DNA of 64,000 nucleotides, taken from an uncultured Gemmiger sp. Lineage in GTDB: Bacteria; Bacillota; Clostridia; Oscillospirales; Ruminococcaceae. The notes beneath the pieces are model-generated. The model made no database searches, was not told the origin of the DNA, and saw nothing but the letters and a program-made list of their open reading frames with translations. A program made the translations under genes and the position numbers. Position 1 is the first letter of the stretch. Each line of letters begins with the position of its first letter. Below, in pieces: positions 18,963 to 27,312 of the stretch. The stretch covers positions 62,001 to 126,000 of the forward strand of contig CALXHR010000002.1 in the NCBI GenBank assembly GCA_944388175.1, in the 5' to 3' direction.

Positions 18963-18991
18963 TTGCCAACAGCCGTCGTCCGTGCTACAAT
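18963..18991 (+). promoter_or_regulatory. Promoter of the copA-csoR operon
   Basis: TTGCCA (18963-18968), a 17-bp spacer and TACAAT (18986-18991). The -10 abuts a GC-palindromic CsoR-type operator. Confidence 0.82.
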
Positions 18992-19014
18992 ATACCCATA
19001 CCCTGTTGGGGTAT
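18991..19014 (+). promoter_or_regulatory. CsoR-type copper operator
   Basis: The palindrome ATACCCTGTTGGGGTAT (18998-19014) has TACCC/GGGTA arms characteristic of CsoR sites, and a further ATACCC lies directly before it at 18992-18997. It covers the transcription start region, so apo-CsoR would block copA and Cu(I) binding would release it. The csoR gene is the last gene of this operon. Confidence 0.75.
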
Positions 19015-19071
19015 TAACCCGGGTTGCCGGATGCCTGCCCCCCCTACCCTTTTATAGAAGGAGAACCCTGT

Positions 19072-21708
19072 ATGCAGCAAACCTACCATATTACCGGCAT
19101 GACCTGCGCAGCCTGCTCGGCCCGGGTGGAAAAGAGCGTTTCCGCCCTGCCGGGCGTGCAGCAGTGCAGCGTCAACCTGCTCAAAAACAGCATGGCCGTG
19201 ACCTACGACGACAAAGCCCTGACGAGCGGCGGCATCATTGACGCCGTTGAGAAAGCCGGTTACGGCGCGGCCGTGCAGGCCCCGCGCGGCAAGGCAGCTG
19301 CCGGTGCGCCGCGTGAGAACCCGGCCGAGCTTGCCCGGCGCGAATACCTGGCCATGCGCCGCCGCGTCGTGTGGAGTTTTGTGTTCACCGTGCCGCTGTT
19401 TTATATCTCGATGGGCCACATGATGGGCTGGCCGCTGCCCACCTTCTTTTTGGGCAGCGAAAACGCCATGACCTACGCCCTGACGCTGTTTTTGCTGGCG
19501 CTGCCGGTGGCCATCATCAACCACAAATACTATAAACAGGGCTTCAAGACGCTGGCGCACGGTTCGCCCAACATGGACTCGCTGATTGCGCTGGGGTCCG
19601 GCGCGTCGCTTTTGTACGGTGTGTATGCGCTGTACAAAATCGGCTGGGGGCTGGGCCACGGCGACGCAGCCATGGTGCAGCAGTTCACCCACGATTTGTA
19701 CTTTGAGGGCGCGGCCACCATTTTGACGCTGATTACGCTGGGCAAGTTTTTTGAAGCGCGCGCCAAGGGCCGTACCTCGGACGCCATCAACAAGCTGCTG
19801 GACCTGGCGCCCAAAACCGCCACCGTGCGGCGCGGCGGCGTTGAGAGCGTGATCCCGGCCGAGGAGGTGGAACCCGGCGACACCGTCGTCGTCAAAGCGG
19901 GCGAGCGCATCCCCGTGGACGGCGTCCTGCTGGAGGGGCATGCCTCGGTGGACGAGAGCGCCATCACCGGCGAAAGCATCCCTGTGGACAAGCAGCCCGG
20001 CGACAAGGTGACCGGCGCGACGATCAACCAGAGCGGCTGGTTCACGATGCGCGCCGACAAAGTCGGCGAGGAGACGACGCTGGCGCAGATCATCCGCCTG
20101 GTGGACGAAGCGACGTCCTCCAAGGCTCCCATCGCCAAACTGGCCGACAAAGTCGCCGGTGTGTTTGTGCCGGTGGTCATTGCCATTGCGCTGGCCGCCA
20201 TGGCCGTGTGGCTGCTGTGCGGCGCGAGCTTTGAGTTTGCCATGACCATCGCGGTGTCGGTGCTGGTCGTCTCTTGCCCGTGCGCGCTGGGGCTGGCCAC
20301 ACCCACGGCCATCATGGTGGGCACCGGGCGCGGGGCCGCCAACGGCATCCTGATTAAATCCGCCGAAGCGCTGGAGACCGCGCACAGCGTCGACGTCGTC
20401 GTGCTGGACAAAACCGGCACCATCACGCAGGGCAAGCCCCAGGTCACCGACATTGTCTGTGCCGCCGGTGTGCAGCCGGAACAGCTGTTGCAGGCCGCCG
20501 CTTCGCTGGAAGCGTTGTCCGAACATCCGCTGGCCCAGGCCATCACGGCCGAAGCCGCACGCCGTGGTGTTGAAACGCAGCCCGTCACAGCTTTTGTGCA
20601 GACGCCCGGCCAGGGCCTGCGCGGCGACATAGCCGGGCAGGCGCACCTTGCCGGCAACCAGAAACTGCTGGACGCCGCCGGTGTGCATGACCCGGCGGTG
20701 GAACGCCTGCAGGACGAGATGGCCGCCGCCGGCAAGACGCCGCTGTTTTTTGTCGCGGGCGGCAAGCTGCTGGGCATGATCGCCGTGGCCGACGTCGTCA
20801 AACCGACGAGCCGCCAGGCTATTGCCGATTTGCAGGCCCTGGGCATTGAGGTCGTGATGCTGACCGGCGACCACCAGAAAACCGCCGAAGCCATCCGCGC
20901 GCAGGTTGGCGTCGACCGCGCCGTGGCCGAAGTGCTGCCCCAGGACAAAGAGCGCGAGGTGCGCCGCCTGCAGCAAAGCGGCAAGACGGTGGCCATGGTG
21001 GGCGACGGCATCAACGACGCCCCGGCGCTGGCGCGCGCCGACGTGGGCATTGCCATTGGCGCGGGCACCGATGTGGCAATGGAATCCGCTGACATTGTGC
21101 TGATGAAAAACGACCTGCTGGACGTTGCCGCGGCCATTGAACTTTCCAAGGCGACGATCCGCAACATCAAGCAGAATCTGTTCTGGGCGTTTTTCTACAA
21201 CGCCATCTGCATCCCCGTGGCGGCGGGGTGCTTCTACGCAGCGTTCGGCCTGAAAATGAACCCCATGGTTGCCGCGCTGGCGATGAGTTTCAGCTCGGTG
21301 TTCGTGGTGTCCAACGCGCTGCGGCTGCGGTTCTTTGCGCCCAAACACGGCGTGGCGTCCCCCGCCGCCGTACCGGCGCAGCCGCCCGCCGCCGTCGCCA
21401 TTACCCAGGCAAAAGCCGCCCCGGCGGTTTTGCAGCCGCAGGCCGACGCGCCTGCGCAGACCACACCCACCACAGGAGGGAATGTTATGAAAAAGATCGT
21501 ACACGTGGAAGGCATGATGTGCCAGAACTGCGTCAAACATGTGACGCGCGCGCTGCAAGGCGTGCCCGGCGTGCAGGACGTCGCCGTCAGCCTGGAGGAC
21601 AAGCGCGCCGCCGTGACGGCGGACGCGAGCGTCACCGACGCGGCGCTGACCGCCGCCGTGACCGAGGAAGGCTACGAAGTGACCGGGGTCGAGACCGATG
21701 AAGGCTGA
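19072..21708 (+). CDS. copA: Cu(I)-exporting P1B-type ATPase with fused C-terminal CopZ-like domain
   Basis: This inner-membrane pump expels Cu(I). It has 878 residues: an N-terminal HMA domain with GMTCAAC (Cys12, Cys15), the TM region, a TGES actuator, the metal-site C402-P-C404 in [13 protein letters not shown], the phosphorylation Asp446 in [16 protein letters not shown] of the nucleotide domain and GDGINDAP. After the last TM helices, a Pro/Ala linker leads to a complete second HMA domain (residues 806-878, GMMCQNC). A C-terminal HMA is unusual; the linker retains a ribosome site and ATG (21487), so free CopZ may also be made. The start has AAGGAG upstream. Confidence 0.96.
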   Translation: MQQTYHITGMTCAACSARVEKSVSALPGVQQCSVNLLKNSMAVTYDDKALTSGGIIDAVEKAGYGAAVQAPRGKAAAGAPRENPAELARREYLAMRRRVVWSFVFTVPLFYISMGHMMGWPLPTFFLGSENAMTYALTLFLLALPVAIINHKYYKQGFKTLAHGSPNMDSLIALGSGASLLYGVYALYKIGWGLGHGDAAMVQQFTHDLYFEGAATILTLITLGKFFEARAKGRTSDAINKLLDLAPKTATVRRGGVESVIPAEEVEPGDTVVVKAGERIPVDGVLLEGHASVDESAITGESIPVDKQPGDKVTGATINQSGWFTMRADKVGEETTLAQIIRLVDEATSSKAPIAKLADKVAGVFVPVVIAIALAAMAVWLLCGASFEFAMTIAVSVLVVSCPCALGLATPTAIMVGTGRGAANGILIKSAEALETAHSVDVVVLDKTGTITQGKPQVTDIVCAAGVQPEQLLQAAASLEALSEHPLAQAITAEAARRGVETQPVTAFVQTPGQGLRGDIAGQAHLAGNQKLLDAAGVHDPAVERLQDEMAAAGKTPLFFVAGGKLLGMIAVADVVKPTSRQAIADLQALGIEVVMLTGDHQKTAEAIRAQVGVDRAVAEVLPQDKEREVRRLQQSGKTVAMVGDGINDAPALARADVGIAIGAGTDVAMESADIVLMKNDLLDVAAAIELSKATIRNIKQNLFWAFFYNAICIPVAAGCFYAAFGLKMNPMVAALAMSFSSVFVVSNALRLRFFAPKHGVASPAAVPAQPPAAVAITQAKAAPAVLQPQADAPAQTTPTTGGNVMKKIVHVEGMMCQNCVKHVTRALQGVPGVQDVAVSLEDKRAAVTADASVTDAALTAAVTEEGYEVTGVETDEG
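21487..21708 (+). CDS. copZ: Internal in-frame start: free CopZ-like copper chaperone
   Basis: Within copA and in the same frame, AGGAGGG (21474-21480) lies 6 nt before an ATG that opens [18 protein letters not shown], a textbook start of a 73-residue CopZ/HMA chaperone with metal cysteines 12 and 15. This is the ribosome site expected of a separate copZ gene, kept after removal of the copA stop. If used, one mRNA yields both a CopA-CopZ fusion and free chaperone. Use of the internal start is inferred, not shown. Confidence 0.6.
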   Translation: MKKIVHVEGMMCQNCVKHVTRALQGVPGVQDVAVSLEDKRAAVTADASVTDAALTAAVTEEGYEVTGVETDEG

Positions 21709-21961
21709 CAAGGAAAAGGTCACCCGCTCGCTGAAAATTGCGCGCGGCCAGCTGGACGGCGTGCTGCGCATGATTGAGGAGGACCGCTACTGCGTCGATA
21801 TCGCCAACCAGCTGCTGGCGACGCAGGCGCTGTTGAAACGGGTGAACCAGGAAATTTTGCGCGCACACATCCGCAGCTGCGTGCGCGAAGCGCTGCAGAC
21901 CGACGAGCCCAACCCCAAAGTGGAGGAAGCGCTGCAGCTGCTGGAAACGCTGGCCAAATAA
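21698..21961 (+). CDS. csoR: CsoR-family Cu(I)-sensing repressor
   Basis: This 87-residue all-helical tetrameric repressor has the C-H-C sensor pattern: Cys32, His57 and Cys61, with the same spacing (25 and 4) as the Cu-binding triad of characterised CsoR proteins. The N-terminal [23 protein letters not shown] region is the DNA-contacting helix of the family. The start overlaps the copA stop by 11 bp, indicating translational coupling. It should repress its own operon through the operator at 18991-19014. RcnR- and FrmR-type sensors have different ligand sets, so copper is the best call. Confidence 0.93.
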   Translation: MKADKEKVTRSLKIARGQLDGVLRMIEEDRYCVDIANQLLATQALLKRVNQEILRAHIRSCVREALQTDEPNPKVEEALQLLETLAK

Positions 21962-21967
21962 GCCGAA

Positions 21968-22014
21968 CGCCGCCCGGCGGGGAATCCCCGCCGGGCGGCG
22001 CTTTTGCTTTATTT
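21968..22014 (+). terminator. Terminator of the copA-csoR operon
   Basis: A 15-bp perfect stem (21968-21982 with 21986-22000) closed by a 3-nt AAT loop, followed by CTTTTGCTTTATTTT. Confidence 0.95.
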
Positions 22015-22025
22015 TAGGGTTATGC

Positions 22026-22895
22026 TTACGCGCAAGAATCCGGCGTGTGGGGCGGGGTCTCGCCTTGCACCTGGACGACGCCGTCCGCGCCCGCAAGATC
22101 GCGGATGATCTGCCCCACGGCGGGCGCCGTGATGTGCCCGGCCAGCGGGTTTTTGATGCTGAGGATCGGCGTCGTGACCGTCGCCTCGACCTCGCTGCGC
22201 TCAAACGCCAGGTCGGTATCCTGCATTTCGCAGTCGATCAGGCGCAGCCCCTTGCAGTAGCACAGCGGCTGGGTGCCGATGATCTTGCAATGATCAAACG
22301 TCACGTTCTCGCAGTACCAGGCCAGGTACTCGCCTTGGACGACGCTGTTTTTGACCGTGACGTTTTTGGCGTGCCAGAACGCGTCTTTGGTGTCGAATAC
22401 GCAGTTTTCAAAAGTCGAATCCTCGATGTATTGGAACGAGTACTTGCCCCGCATGCGCACGTTTACAAAGTGCAGGTCCCGGGCGCGCAGCATAAAGTAT
22501 TCGCTGTCGGCCGTGCAGTCGGTCATCGCCAGCCCGCGCACCGACCAGCCGAACTCCGGCGAGACGATGTCGCAGCCGCGCATCGTGACGTCGGCACACT
22601 CGCGCAGGGCCTTGATGCCGTGGAGTTTGGTGTCCGCAATCGTCACATGGTCGGCGTACCACAGCGCCGCGCGGCAGTTTGCGGTCATCTCGCTGCCGCG
22701 GATCGTCAGGCCGTGGTCATGCCACAGCGGGTAGCGCAGGTCAAAAAAGCAGGTTTCCACCTCGATATCCGCACATTCTTTGAGCGCGCTCTCGCCGTCG
22801 GCGGGGCCGGCGAAACGGCAGTTGACAACGCGCAAGCCCCGGCTGCCGTACAGCGCGCGCTCGGCGTCAAACGTCTGGTTTTGGATGGTCTGCAT
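22026..22895 (-). CDS. DUF3737 family right-handed beta-helix protein
   Basis: This 289-residue protein is built of short repeats of about 17-20 residues with alternating hydrophobic and Cys/Asp positions (for example VTMRGCDIVS, VTVKNSVVQG, VTFDHCKIIG, LRLIDCEMQD). The pattern predicts a right-handed parallel beta-helix and matches DUF3737 proteins of gut Firmicutes. No signal peptide is seen, so it is probably cytoplasmic. Function is unknown. A GTG one codon upstream is an alternative start; GGAAGGGA lies before both. The gene is transcribed alone from a promoter divergent to the peptidoglycan-binding pair. Confidence 0.85.
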   Translation of the reverse strand: MQTIQNQTFDAERALYGSRGLRVVNCRFAGPADGESALKECADIEVETCFFDLRYPLWHDHGLTIRGSEMTANCRAALWYADHVTIADTKLHGIKALRECADVTMRGCDIVSPEFGWSVRGLAMTDCTADSEYFMLRARDLHFVNVRMRGKYSFQYIEDSTFENCVFDTKDAFWHAKNVTVKNSVVQGEYLAWYCENVTFDHCKIIGTQPLCYCKGLRLIDCEMQDTDLAFERSEVEATVTTPILSIKNPLAGHITAPAVGQIIRDLAGADGVVQVQGETPPHTPDSCA

Positions 22896-22976
22896 CACAA
22901 AAAGGTCCCTTCCCTGTCAAATCAAAGATTGCAGGCGGCGCGCAGGCCGCCCTGCCGGGGCCTATGCCCCACCCTT

Positions 22977-23005
22977 AGTGTAGTACAACGGCCGCAAAAT
23001 AGCAA
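22977..23005 (-). promoter_or_regulatory. Promoter of the DUF3737 gene
   Basis: Minus-strand TTGCTA (23000-23005), a 17-bp spacer and TACACT (22977-22982). The roughly 75-nt leader contains two GC-rich inverted repeats of unknown role. Confidence 0.6.
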
Positions 23006-23097
23006 ATGCCGGTTTTGCATGGCGGCGCATAGGCAAAAGGCATAGGTCCCGCACCGGGGCCGCCCGCCCGGCATACACTGGCGCAGGAGGTGTTTGT

Positions 23098-25722
23098 ATG
23101 CCCAACGGAACTTTGACCGTATACGCATCGGTCGCCGGGCAGGCCGCGCCGCTGCCCGGCGTGCGCATCACGGTGCGGGACGAAAGCGGCGCGCTGCTGG
23201 CGCAGCGCACGACCGACGCCGTCGGGGCCGCCGCGGTCGACCTGCCCGCGCCCGACGCGCAGTACAGCCTGGACGAAGCCAACACCGCCGTGCGGCCCTA
23301 TGCCGTCTACCGGCTGGAAGCAGAATGCGACGGCTGGCAGGCGCAGGTGCTGGACGGCGTGCAGGTGTTCGACGGCCAGCAGACGGTGGCGCGGCTGGCG
23401 TTTTTGCCGGATTCCGCCGCCGTGGTGCGCGGCGACGAGCGGCAGGTCACGACGATCCCGCCGCACGCGCTGTTTGCCGGGGACGGCGGCAGCGGCCCCA
23501 CGCCCCAGACCATAGCGCCCCGTGTGTTAAGCGAGGTCGTCATCCCGCAAAAGATCACGGTGCACCTCGGCGCGCCGTCGTCGAGCGCGCGCAACGTGAC
23601 GGTACCGTTCCAGGACTATATCGCCAACGTCGCGTCCAGCGAGATCTACCCCACCTGGCCGGAGCAGGCGTTGCGCGCGAACATTCTGGCGCAGATCAGC
23701 CTGGCGCTCAACCGCGTATGGACCGAGTGGTACCCCAGCCGCGGCTATGCGTTCCACATCACCGGGTCGCCGGGGTATGACCAGGCGTATGTTGAAGGCC
23801 GCACGGTGTTTGCGGTGATGGAGCGGCTGACCGCCGAGCTGTTCAACACCTATGTGCGCCGCGCCGGCGACGCCGAGCCCTATTTTACCGAGTACTGCGA
23901 CGGCAAACTGGTCACCTGCCCCGGCATGAAGCAGTGGGGCACCGTCGACCGCGCCAACGAGGGCATGAACGCGCTGCAAATTTTGCGTTACTACTACGGC
24001 GACCGCGTGCAGCTGGCCACGAGCCAGAACATCGCGGCCATCCCCAGCAGCTGGCCGGGCGTCACGCTGCGGCGCGGGTCCTCCGGCGTCAGCGTGCGCA
24101 TTTTGCAGCGGCAGCTTTCGCGCATCGCCAAGGACTACCCCGCCTTTGGCAAGCCGGAAGCCACCGGCATTTTTGACGAAGTGACGGAGACCAGCGTCAA
24201 ACGGTTCCAAAAGCAGTTCAGCCTGACGGCGGACGGCCTCGTCGGCAAAGCGACGTGGTACAAAGTCAGCTACATCTACGTCAGCGTCAAGGACCTGGCC
24301 GAGCTGACCAGCGAAGGTGAGAGCGCCGAGGGCGTGCAGAGCGCCGGGGCCTGGCCGGGCGTGGTGCTGCGGCGCGGCAGCACCGGCAGCGCGGTGGAGC
24401 AGGCACAGTTCTGGCTTTCGGAACTGGCGCAGTTTGACAGCGCGCTGCCCGACCCCACCGTCGACGGCCATTTTGGTGCCGGGACCGAGCGCGCGGTGAA
24501 AACTTTCCAGCAGCGGCAGGGGCTGACCACCGACGGCGCGGTGGGCCAGGCCACCTGGGACGCGCTGTACGCCGCCTGGGTGGATATGCAAAACGACCTG
24601 GGCGGCACGGCCTGGCCCGGCACAGCGCTGCGGCGCGGCAGCACCGGCATGGAGGTGCGGCTGGTGCAGTTCTGGCTGCGGCTGGCCGCCGACAACTACG
24701 CGGCGCTTTCCCCCGTGACGGTGGACGGCAGCTTTGGCGCGGCCACCGTGCGCGCGGTGGAAGCGTTCCAGGGGCGGTTTGGCCTGACGGCGGACGGCGT
24801 TGTGGGGCGCGCGACCTGGGCCAAGCTGCGTGAAGTCGCGTTGGCTGTAGCCAACAACCTTGTGGGACCGGACGCCGCGCCCGGGCAGTTCCCCGGCACA
24901 GTGCGCAGCGGCAGCCGCGGCACCGCCGTGCGCGCCGTGCAGTACTACCTGCGGCGGCTGGCCGCCTATTACAGTGAGGTCCCTACCGTTACCGTGGACG
25001 GCGTGTTCGGTGCAGCCACCGTGCGGGCCGTCAAAGCCTGGCAGGCCCACGCCGGGCTGACGGCGGACGGCGTGGTGGGCCCGCAGACCTGGCAGAGCCT
25101 GTATGCGGCCGCCGAAGCGCTGGCCGGCAGCGGGCCGGTGGTGCGCGTGGCGGAGCCGGATATCCCCGCGCGCACGCTGCACGCCGGCGATACCGGCCCG
25201 GCGGTGCTGCGCGTAAGCCAGTTGCTGCACTTTTTGGGCCAGTGGCTGACGGATATCACCTTTTTGCAAGGCGGCGGCCCCGCCCCGCAGTACACCGCCG
25301 ACCTGGCCGACACCGTGCGCAGTGCCCAGCGCTACTTTGCGCTGCCCCAGACCGGGGAGGTTTCGGCAACGGACTGGCAGGCCTTTGTGCAGGCCGCCCG
25401 TGCCCTGGCCGAAGTCAACCCCGCGGCCGCTGCGCCCCGCCCCGACGGCGTGTGGCCGGCCGCCGCGCTGGCCCAGGGCAGCGCCGGGCCCGCCGTGCGC
25501 CAGGTACAGCGCTGGCTGAACTGCCTGGCGGCCGCCGACCCCGCCGGTGCCTTTGTGCCGCAGACCGGCGCGCTGGACGCCGCCACGCGCCGGGCGCTGG
25601 CGCAGTACCAGCAGGCCCACGGCCTACCCACCCGCGGCGTGGTGGATGCCGCCACCTGGCGCAGTTTGCAGCAAAACGCCGCCGCGCTGTGCCGCTGCCC
25701 CTGCCAAAAGGAGGGTCTGTGA
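23098..25722 (+). CDS. Peptidoglycan-binding protein with SpoIID-like domain and six PG_binding_1 repeats
   Basis: An 874-residue protein without signal peptide or TM segment. Residues 1-105 form a beta-sandwich (VRITVRDESGALLAQRTT; carboxypeptidase-regulatory-like). Residues about 150-310 resemble SpoIID/LytB amidase-enhancer domains: VPFQDYIANVASSEIYPTWP, ILAQISLALNRV, CPGMKQWGTVDRANEGM. From about 320 come six PG_binding_1 repeats, each with L(R/A)RGS.G..V and TVDG.FG..T..AV..(F/W)Q...GLT.DG.VG..TW patterns; the fifth is degenerate. The role is presumably cell-wall or cortex binding, but the export route is unclear. It is followed after 1 bp by an M15 peptidase gene. AGGAGG precedes the ATG. 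Confidence 0.82.
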   Translation: MPNGTLTVYASVAGQAAPLPGVRITVRDESGALLAQRTTDAVGAAAVDLPAPDAQYSLDEANTAVRPYAVYRLEAECDGWQAQVLDGVQVFDGQQTVARLAFLPDSAAVVRGDERQVTTIPPHALFAGDGGSGPTPQTIAPRVLSEVVIPQKITVHLGAPSSSARNVTVPFQDYIANVASSEIYPTWPEQALRANILAQISLALNRVWTEWYPSRGYAFHITGSPGYDQAYVEGRTVFAVMERLTAELFNTYVRRAGDAEPYFTEYCDGKLVTCPGMKQWGTVDRANEGMNALQILRYYYGDRVQLATSQNIAAIPSSWPGVTLRRGSSGVSVRILQRQLSRIAKDYPAFGKPEATGIFDEVTETSVKRFQKQFSLTADGLVGKATWYKVSYIYVSVKDLAELTSEGESAEGVQSAGAWPGVVLRRGSTGSAVEQAQFWLSELAQFDSALPDPTVDGHFGAGTERAVKTFQQRQGLTTDGAVGQATWDALYAAWVDMQNDLGGTAWPGTALRRGSTGMEVRLVQFWLRLAADNYAALSPVTVDGSFGAATVRAVEAFQGRFGLTADGVVGRATWAKLREVALAVANNLVGPDAAPGQFPGTVRSGSRGTAVRAVQYYLRRLAAYYSEVPTVTVDGVFGAATVRAVKAWQAHAGLTADGVVGPQTWQSLYAAAEALAGSGPVVRVAEPDIPARTLHAGDTGPAVLRVSQLLHFLGQWLTDITFLQGGGPAPQYTADLADTVRSAQRYFALPQTGEVSATDWQAFVQAARALAEVNPAAAAPRPDGVWPAAALAQGSAGPAVRQVQRWLNCLAAADPAGAFVPQTGALDAATRRALAQYQQAHGLPTRGVVDAATWRSLQQNAAALCRCPCQKEGL

Positions 25723-25723
25723 T

Positions 25724-26413
25724 ATGGCAAAACTGTTTGTGTACGACGCCTACACCAACCGCTTTACGCACTATACCCTGCGCGAAAACGACCCCATGCC
25801 CTACGCCTACAGCACCACGCTGACGGTGCGGGAGTTCCGCGGTTCCAGCAGCGCCGACGTGCTGTGGACCACCACCGCCGCCATGGAAGCCTGGAACCTG
25901 ACCCGCCGCCGTTTTGGCAGCGCCATCCCCGTCGGGTATGCGTTCAAGCGCATCTGGGAGGGCGGCCACGGCACCACCAGCCAGCACTACGCCGGCGTAG
26001 CGTTTGACACCGGGCAGCGGCTTTCTGCCGCCAGCCGCCGGCGGCTGCACAGCGCCGCCGAAGCCAGCGGCGCCTGGGGGTATGTGGAGCCGCTCTCGAT
26101 GACGCCGACTTGGGTGCACTTTGACCGCCGCTACGGCAAACCGGCCTGCCCCAACACCACGGCAGGCTACCCCACGGTGCGCCGCGGCAGCAAAAGCACC
26201 TATGTGCTGATTTTGCAGGACGCGCTCAACGCGCTGGGCTACCCCAGCGGCGCACTGGACGGGATCTTTGGCAGCGCGACCGAGACCGCCCTGAAAGCCG
26301 TGCAGCGCAGTTTTTCGCTGACGGCCGACGGCATCTGCGGCTGCCAGAGCTGGAAAAAGATTGCGTCGGCGGCGGTGGGCATCGGGCGCACAGCCACCGT
26401 CGTTGATTCATGA
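25724..26413 (+). CDS. M15-type D,D-peptidase-like protein with PG_binding_1 domain
   Basis: A 229-residue protein with no signal peptide. The central domain has the M15 zinc peptidase (VanY/DacB-like) ligands: His88 and Asp95 in TTSQHYAGVAFDTG and His132 in WVHFD, with Glu122 as candidate catalytic base. A PG_binding_1 domain follows (VRRGSKSTYVLILQDALNAL and GIFGSATETALKAVQ, near 153-205). It probably cleaves D-Ala-D-Ala or cross-bridge bonds in peptidoglycan. It starts 1 bp after the larger peptidoglycan-binding gene with GGAGG upstream, so the two are co-translated partners. A phage-lysin origin is possible, but no phage genes surround it. Confidence 0.83.
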   Translation: MAKLFVYDAYTNRFTHYTLRENDPMPYAYSTTLTVREFRGSSSADVLWTTTAAMEAWNLTRRRFGSAIPVGYAFKRIWEGGHGTTSQHYAGVAFDTGQRLSAASRRRLHSAAEASGAWGYVEPLSMTPTWVHFDRRYGKPACPNTTAGYPTVRRGSKSTYVLILQDALNALGYPSGALDGIFGSATETALKAVQRSFSLTADGICGCQSWKKIASAAVGIGRTATVVDS

Positions 26414-26431
26414 CCGCCCGGCTGGTATAAT
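26403..26431 (+). promoter_or_regulatory. Promoter of the nitroreductase gene
   Basis: TTGATT (26403-26408), a 17-bp spacer and TATAAT (26426-26431). The -35 lies in the last codons of the M15 gene. Confidence 0.82.
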
Positions 26432-26467
26432 AGCGGTATCACCAACGCCGAAAGGATGGGATCGTAA

Positions 26468-27052
26468 ATGTCTGCACCGGATGTCCTGCGCTTTTTGCGC
26501 AGCCGCCGCACCTTCCGCCGCTTTTTGCCGCGCGCCGTCGACCCGGCTATCCTGCGCGAAGCCATCGACGCCGCGCGCATCGCCAGCTGCGGGTGCAACC
26601 GCCAGACCCTCAAATACCTGATCGTGCAAAGCGCGCCCGCCGTGGCCGCCGTGCAGCCGCTGGTTCACTGGGCCGCCTGCCTGCCGCCGGAACAGGGCTG
26701 CCCGCGCCCCGGTGAGGAACCGGTCGCCTTTATCGCCGTCTTGCAGGACACACGCCTGCCCGGCTGCAGCGACACCGACGTCGGCCTGGCGCTGGGCAGC
26801 CTGACGGCCGCGGCCTGGGCGCACGGCGTGGGCAGCTGTATCATGGGGTCCATCGACCGGCCCGCGCTGGCCCGCCTGCTGGACCTGCCGCCGCACCTGA
26901 CCCTGCGCTACATGGTGGCGCTGGGCTACCCGGCGCACCAGAGCCATCTGGTGCCGATGCAAAACGGCAGCATCGACTACTACCTGGACGACGCGCGCGA
27001 CTACTGCGTGCCCAAACGCCCGCTGGAGGAAGTGCTGTTAAAAACCCTGTGA
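26468..27052 (+). CDS. Nitroreductase family FMN protein
   Basis: A 194-residue flavoprotein of the NfsA/FRP fold. The N-terminal SRRTFRRFLPRAVD matches the FMN-phosphate-binding RxSxRxF region, GCNRQTL lies at the second flavin loop, and DVGLALGSLTAAAWAHGVGS is the conserved dimer helix. The C-terminus has the LGYPAH motif. It likely reduces quinones, nitro compounds or a specific metabolite with NAD(P)H. Short members like this are hard to assign to a substrate. It is transcribed alone, with its own promoter and terminator. Confidence 0.9.
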   Translation: MSAPDVLRFLRSRRTFRRFLPRAVDPAILREAIDAARIASCGCNRQTLKYLIVQSAPAVAAVQPLVHWAACLPPEQGCPRPGEEPVAFIAVLQDTRLPGCSDTDVGLALGSLTAAAWAHGVGSCIMGSIDRPALARLLDLPPHLTLRYMVALGYPAHQSHLVPMQNGSIDYYLDDARDYCVPKRPLEEVLLKTL

Positions 27053-27074
27053 CCCTGCCACACCAGGCGTGCTG

Positions 27075-27107
27075 TACCGGCCCCGACCCACGGGAGCCGG
27101 TATTTTT
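27075..27107 (+). terminator. Terminator of the nitroreductase gene
   Basis: TACCGGC (27075-27081) pairs with GCCGGTA (27096-27102), followed by TATTTTTA. Confidence 0.8.
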
Positions 27108-27111
27108 ATGC

Positions 27112-27127
27112 GCCGCAAATTTGCGGC
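27112..27127. repeat. Perfect 16-bp palindrome upstream of cstA
   Basis: GCCGCAAATTTGCGGC is perfectly self-complementary and has no T-run. It lies about 110 bp before the cstA promoter and could be a protein-binding site or part of the preceding transcript end. Confidence 0.5.
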
Positions 27128-27204
27128 TTCCCCTGCAAAATCACCCGCTGCTCGGCTTGTTACAACAAAAAAACGCCCATATATTTTCTACTGACTGTAT
27201 AAAT

Positions 27205-27230
27205 ATTCGTCATTTTAACAAATTATGAAT
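27205..27230. promoter_or_regulatory. AT-rich imperfect inverted repeat upstream of the cstA promoter
   Basis: ATTCGTCAT and ATTATGAAT face each other across 8 bp (7 of 9 positions match). They sit immediately upstream of the -35 hexamer in the most AT-rich stretch of the region, the usual place for an activator site. The regulator is unknown. Confidence 0.4.
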
Positions 27231-27236
27231 AAACGA

Positions 27237-27265
27237 TTGACACTGCCGCCCGGCCGCGCTACAGT
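27237..27265 (+). promoter_or_regulatory. Promoter of cstA
   Basis: A perfect TTGACA (27237-27242), a 17-bp spacer and TACAGT (27260-27265). Confidence 0.85.
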
Positions 27266-27312
27266 TAAACAGCAAGCGATTGTAATTTATAAGAAGAGAG
27301 GGAGCAAAAAAC

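Noticed and set aside
23050-23097. Sigma-E-like CATACACT element before the peptidoglycan-binding gene (also before dapF)
   Set aside because: The -10 octamer fits sigma-E, but no ATA-type -35 lies at the required distance in either case, and dapF is a housekeeping gene.
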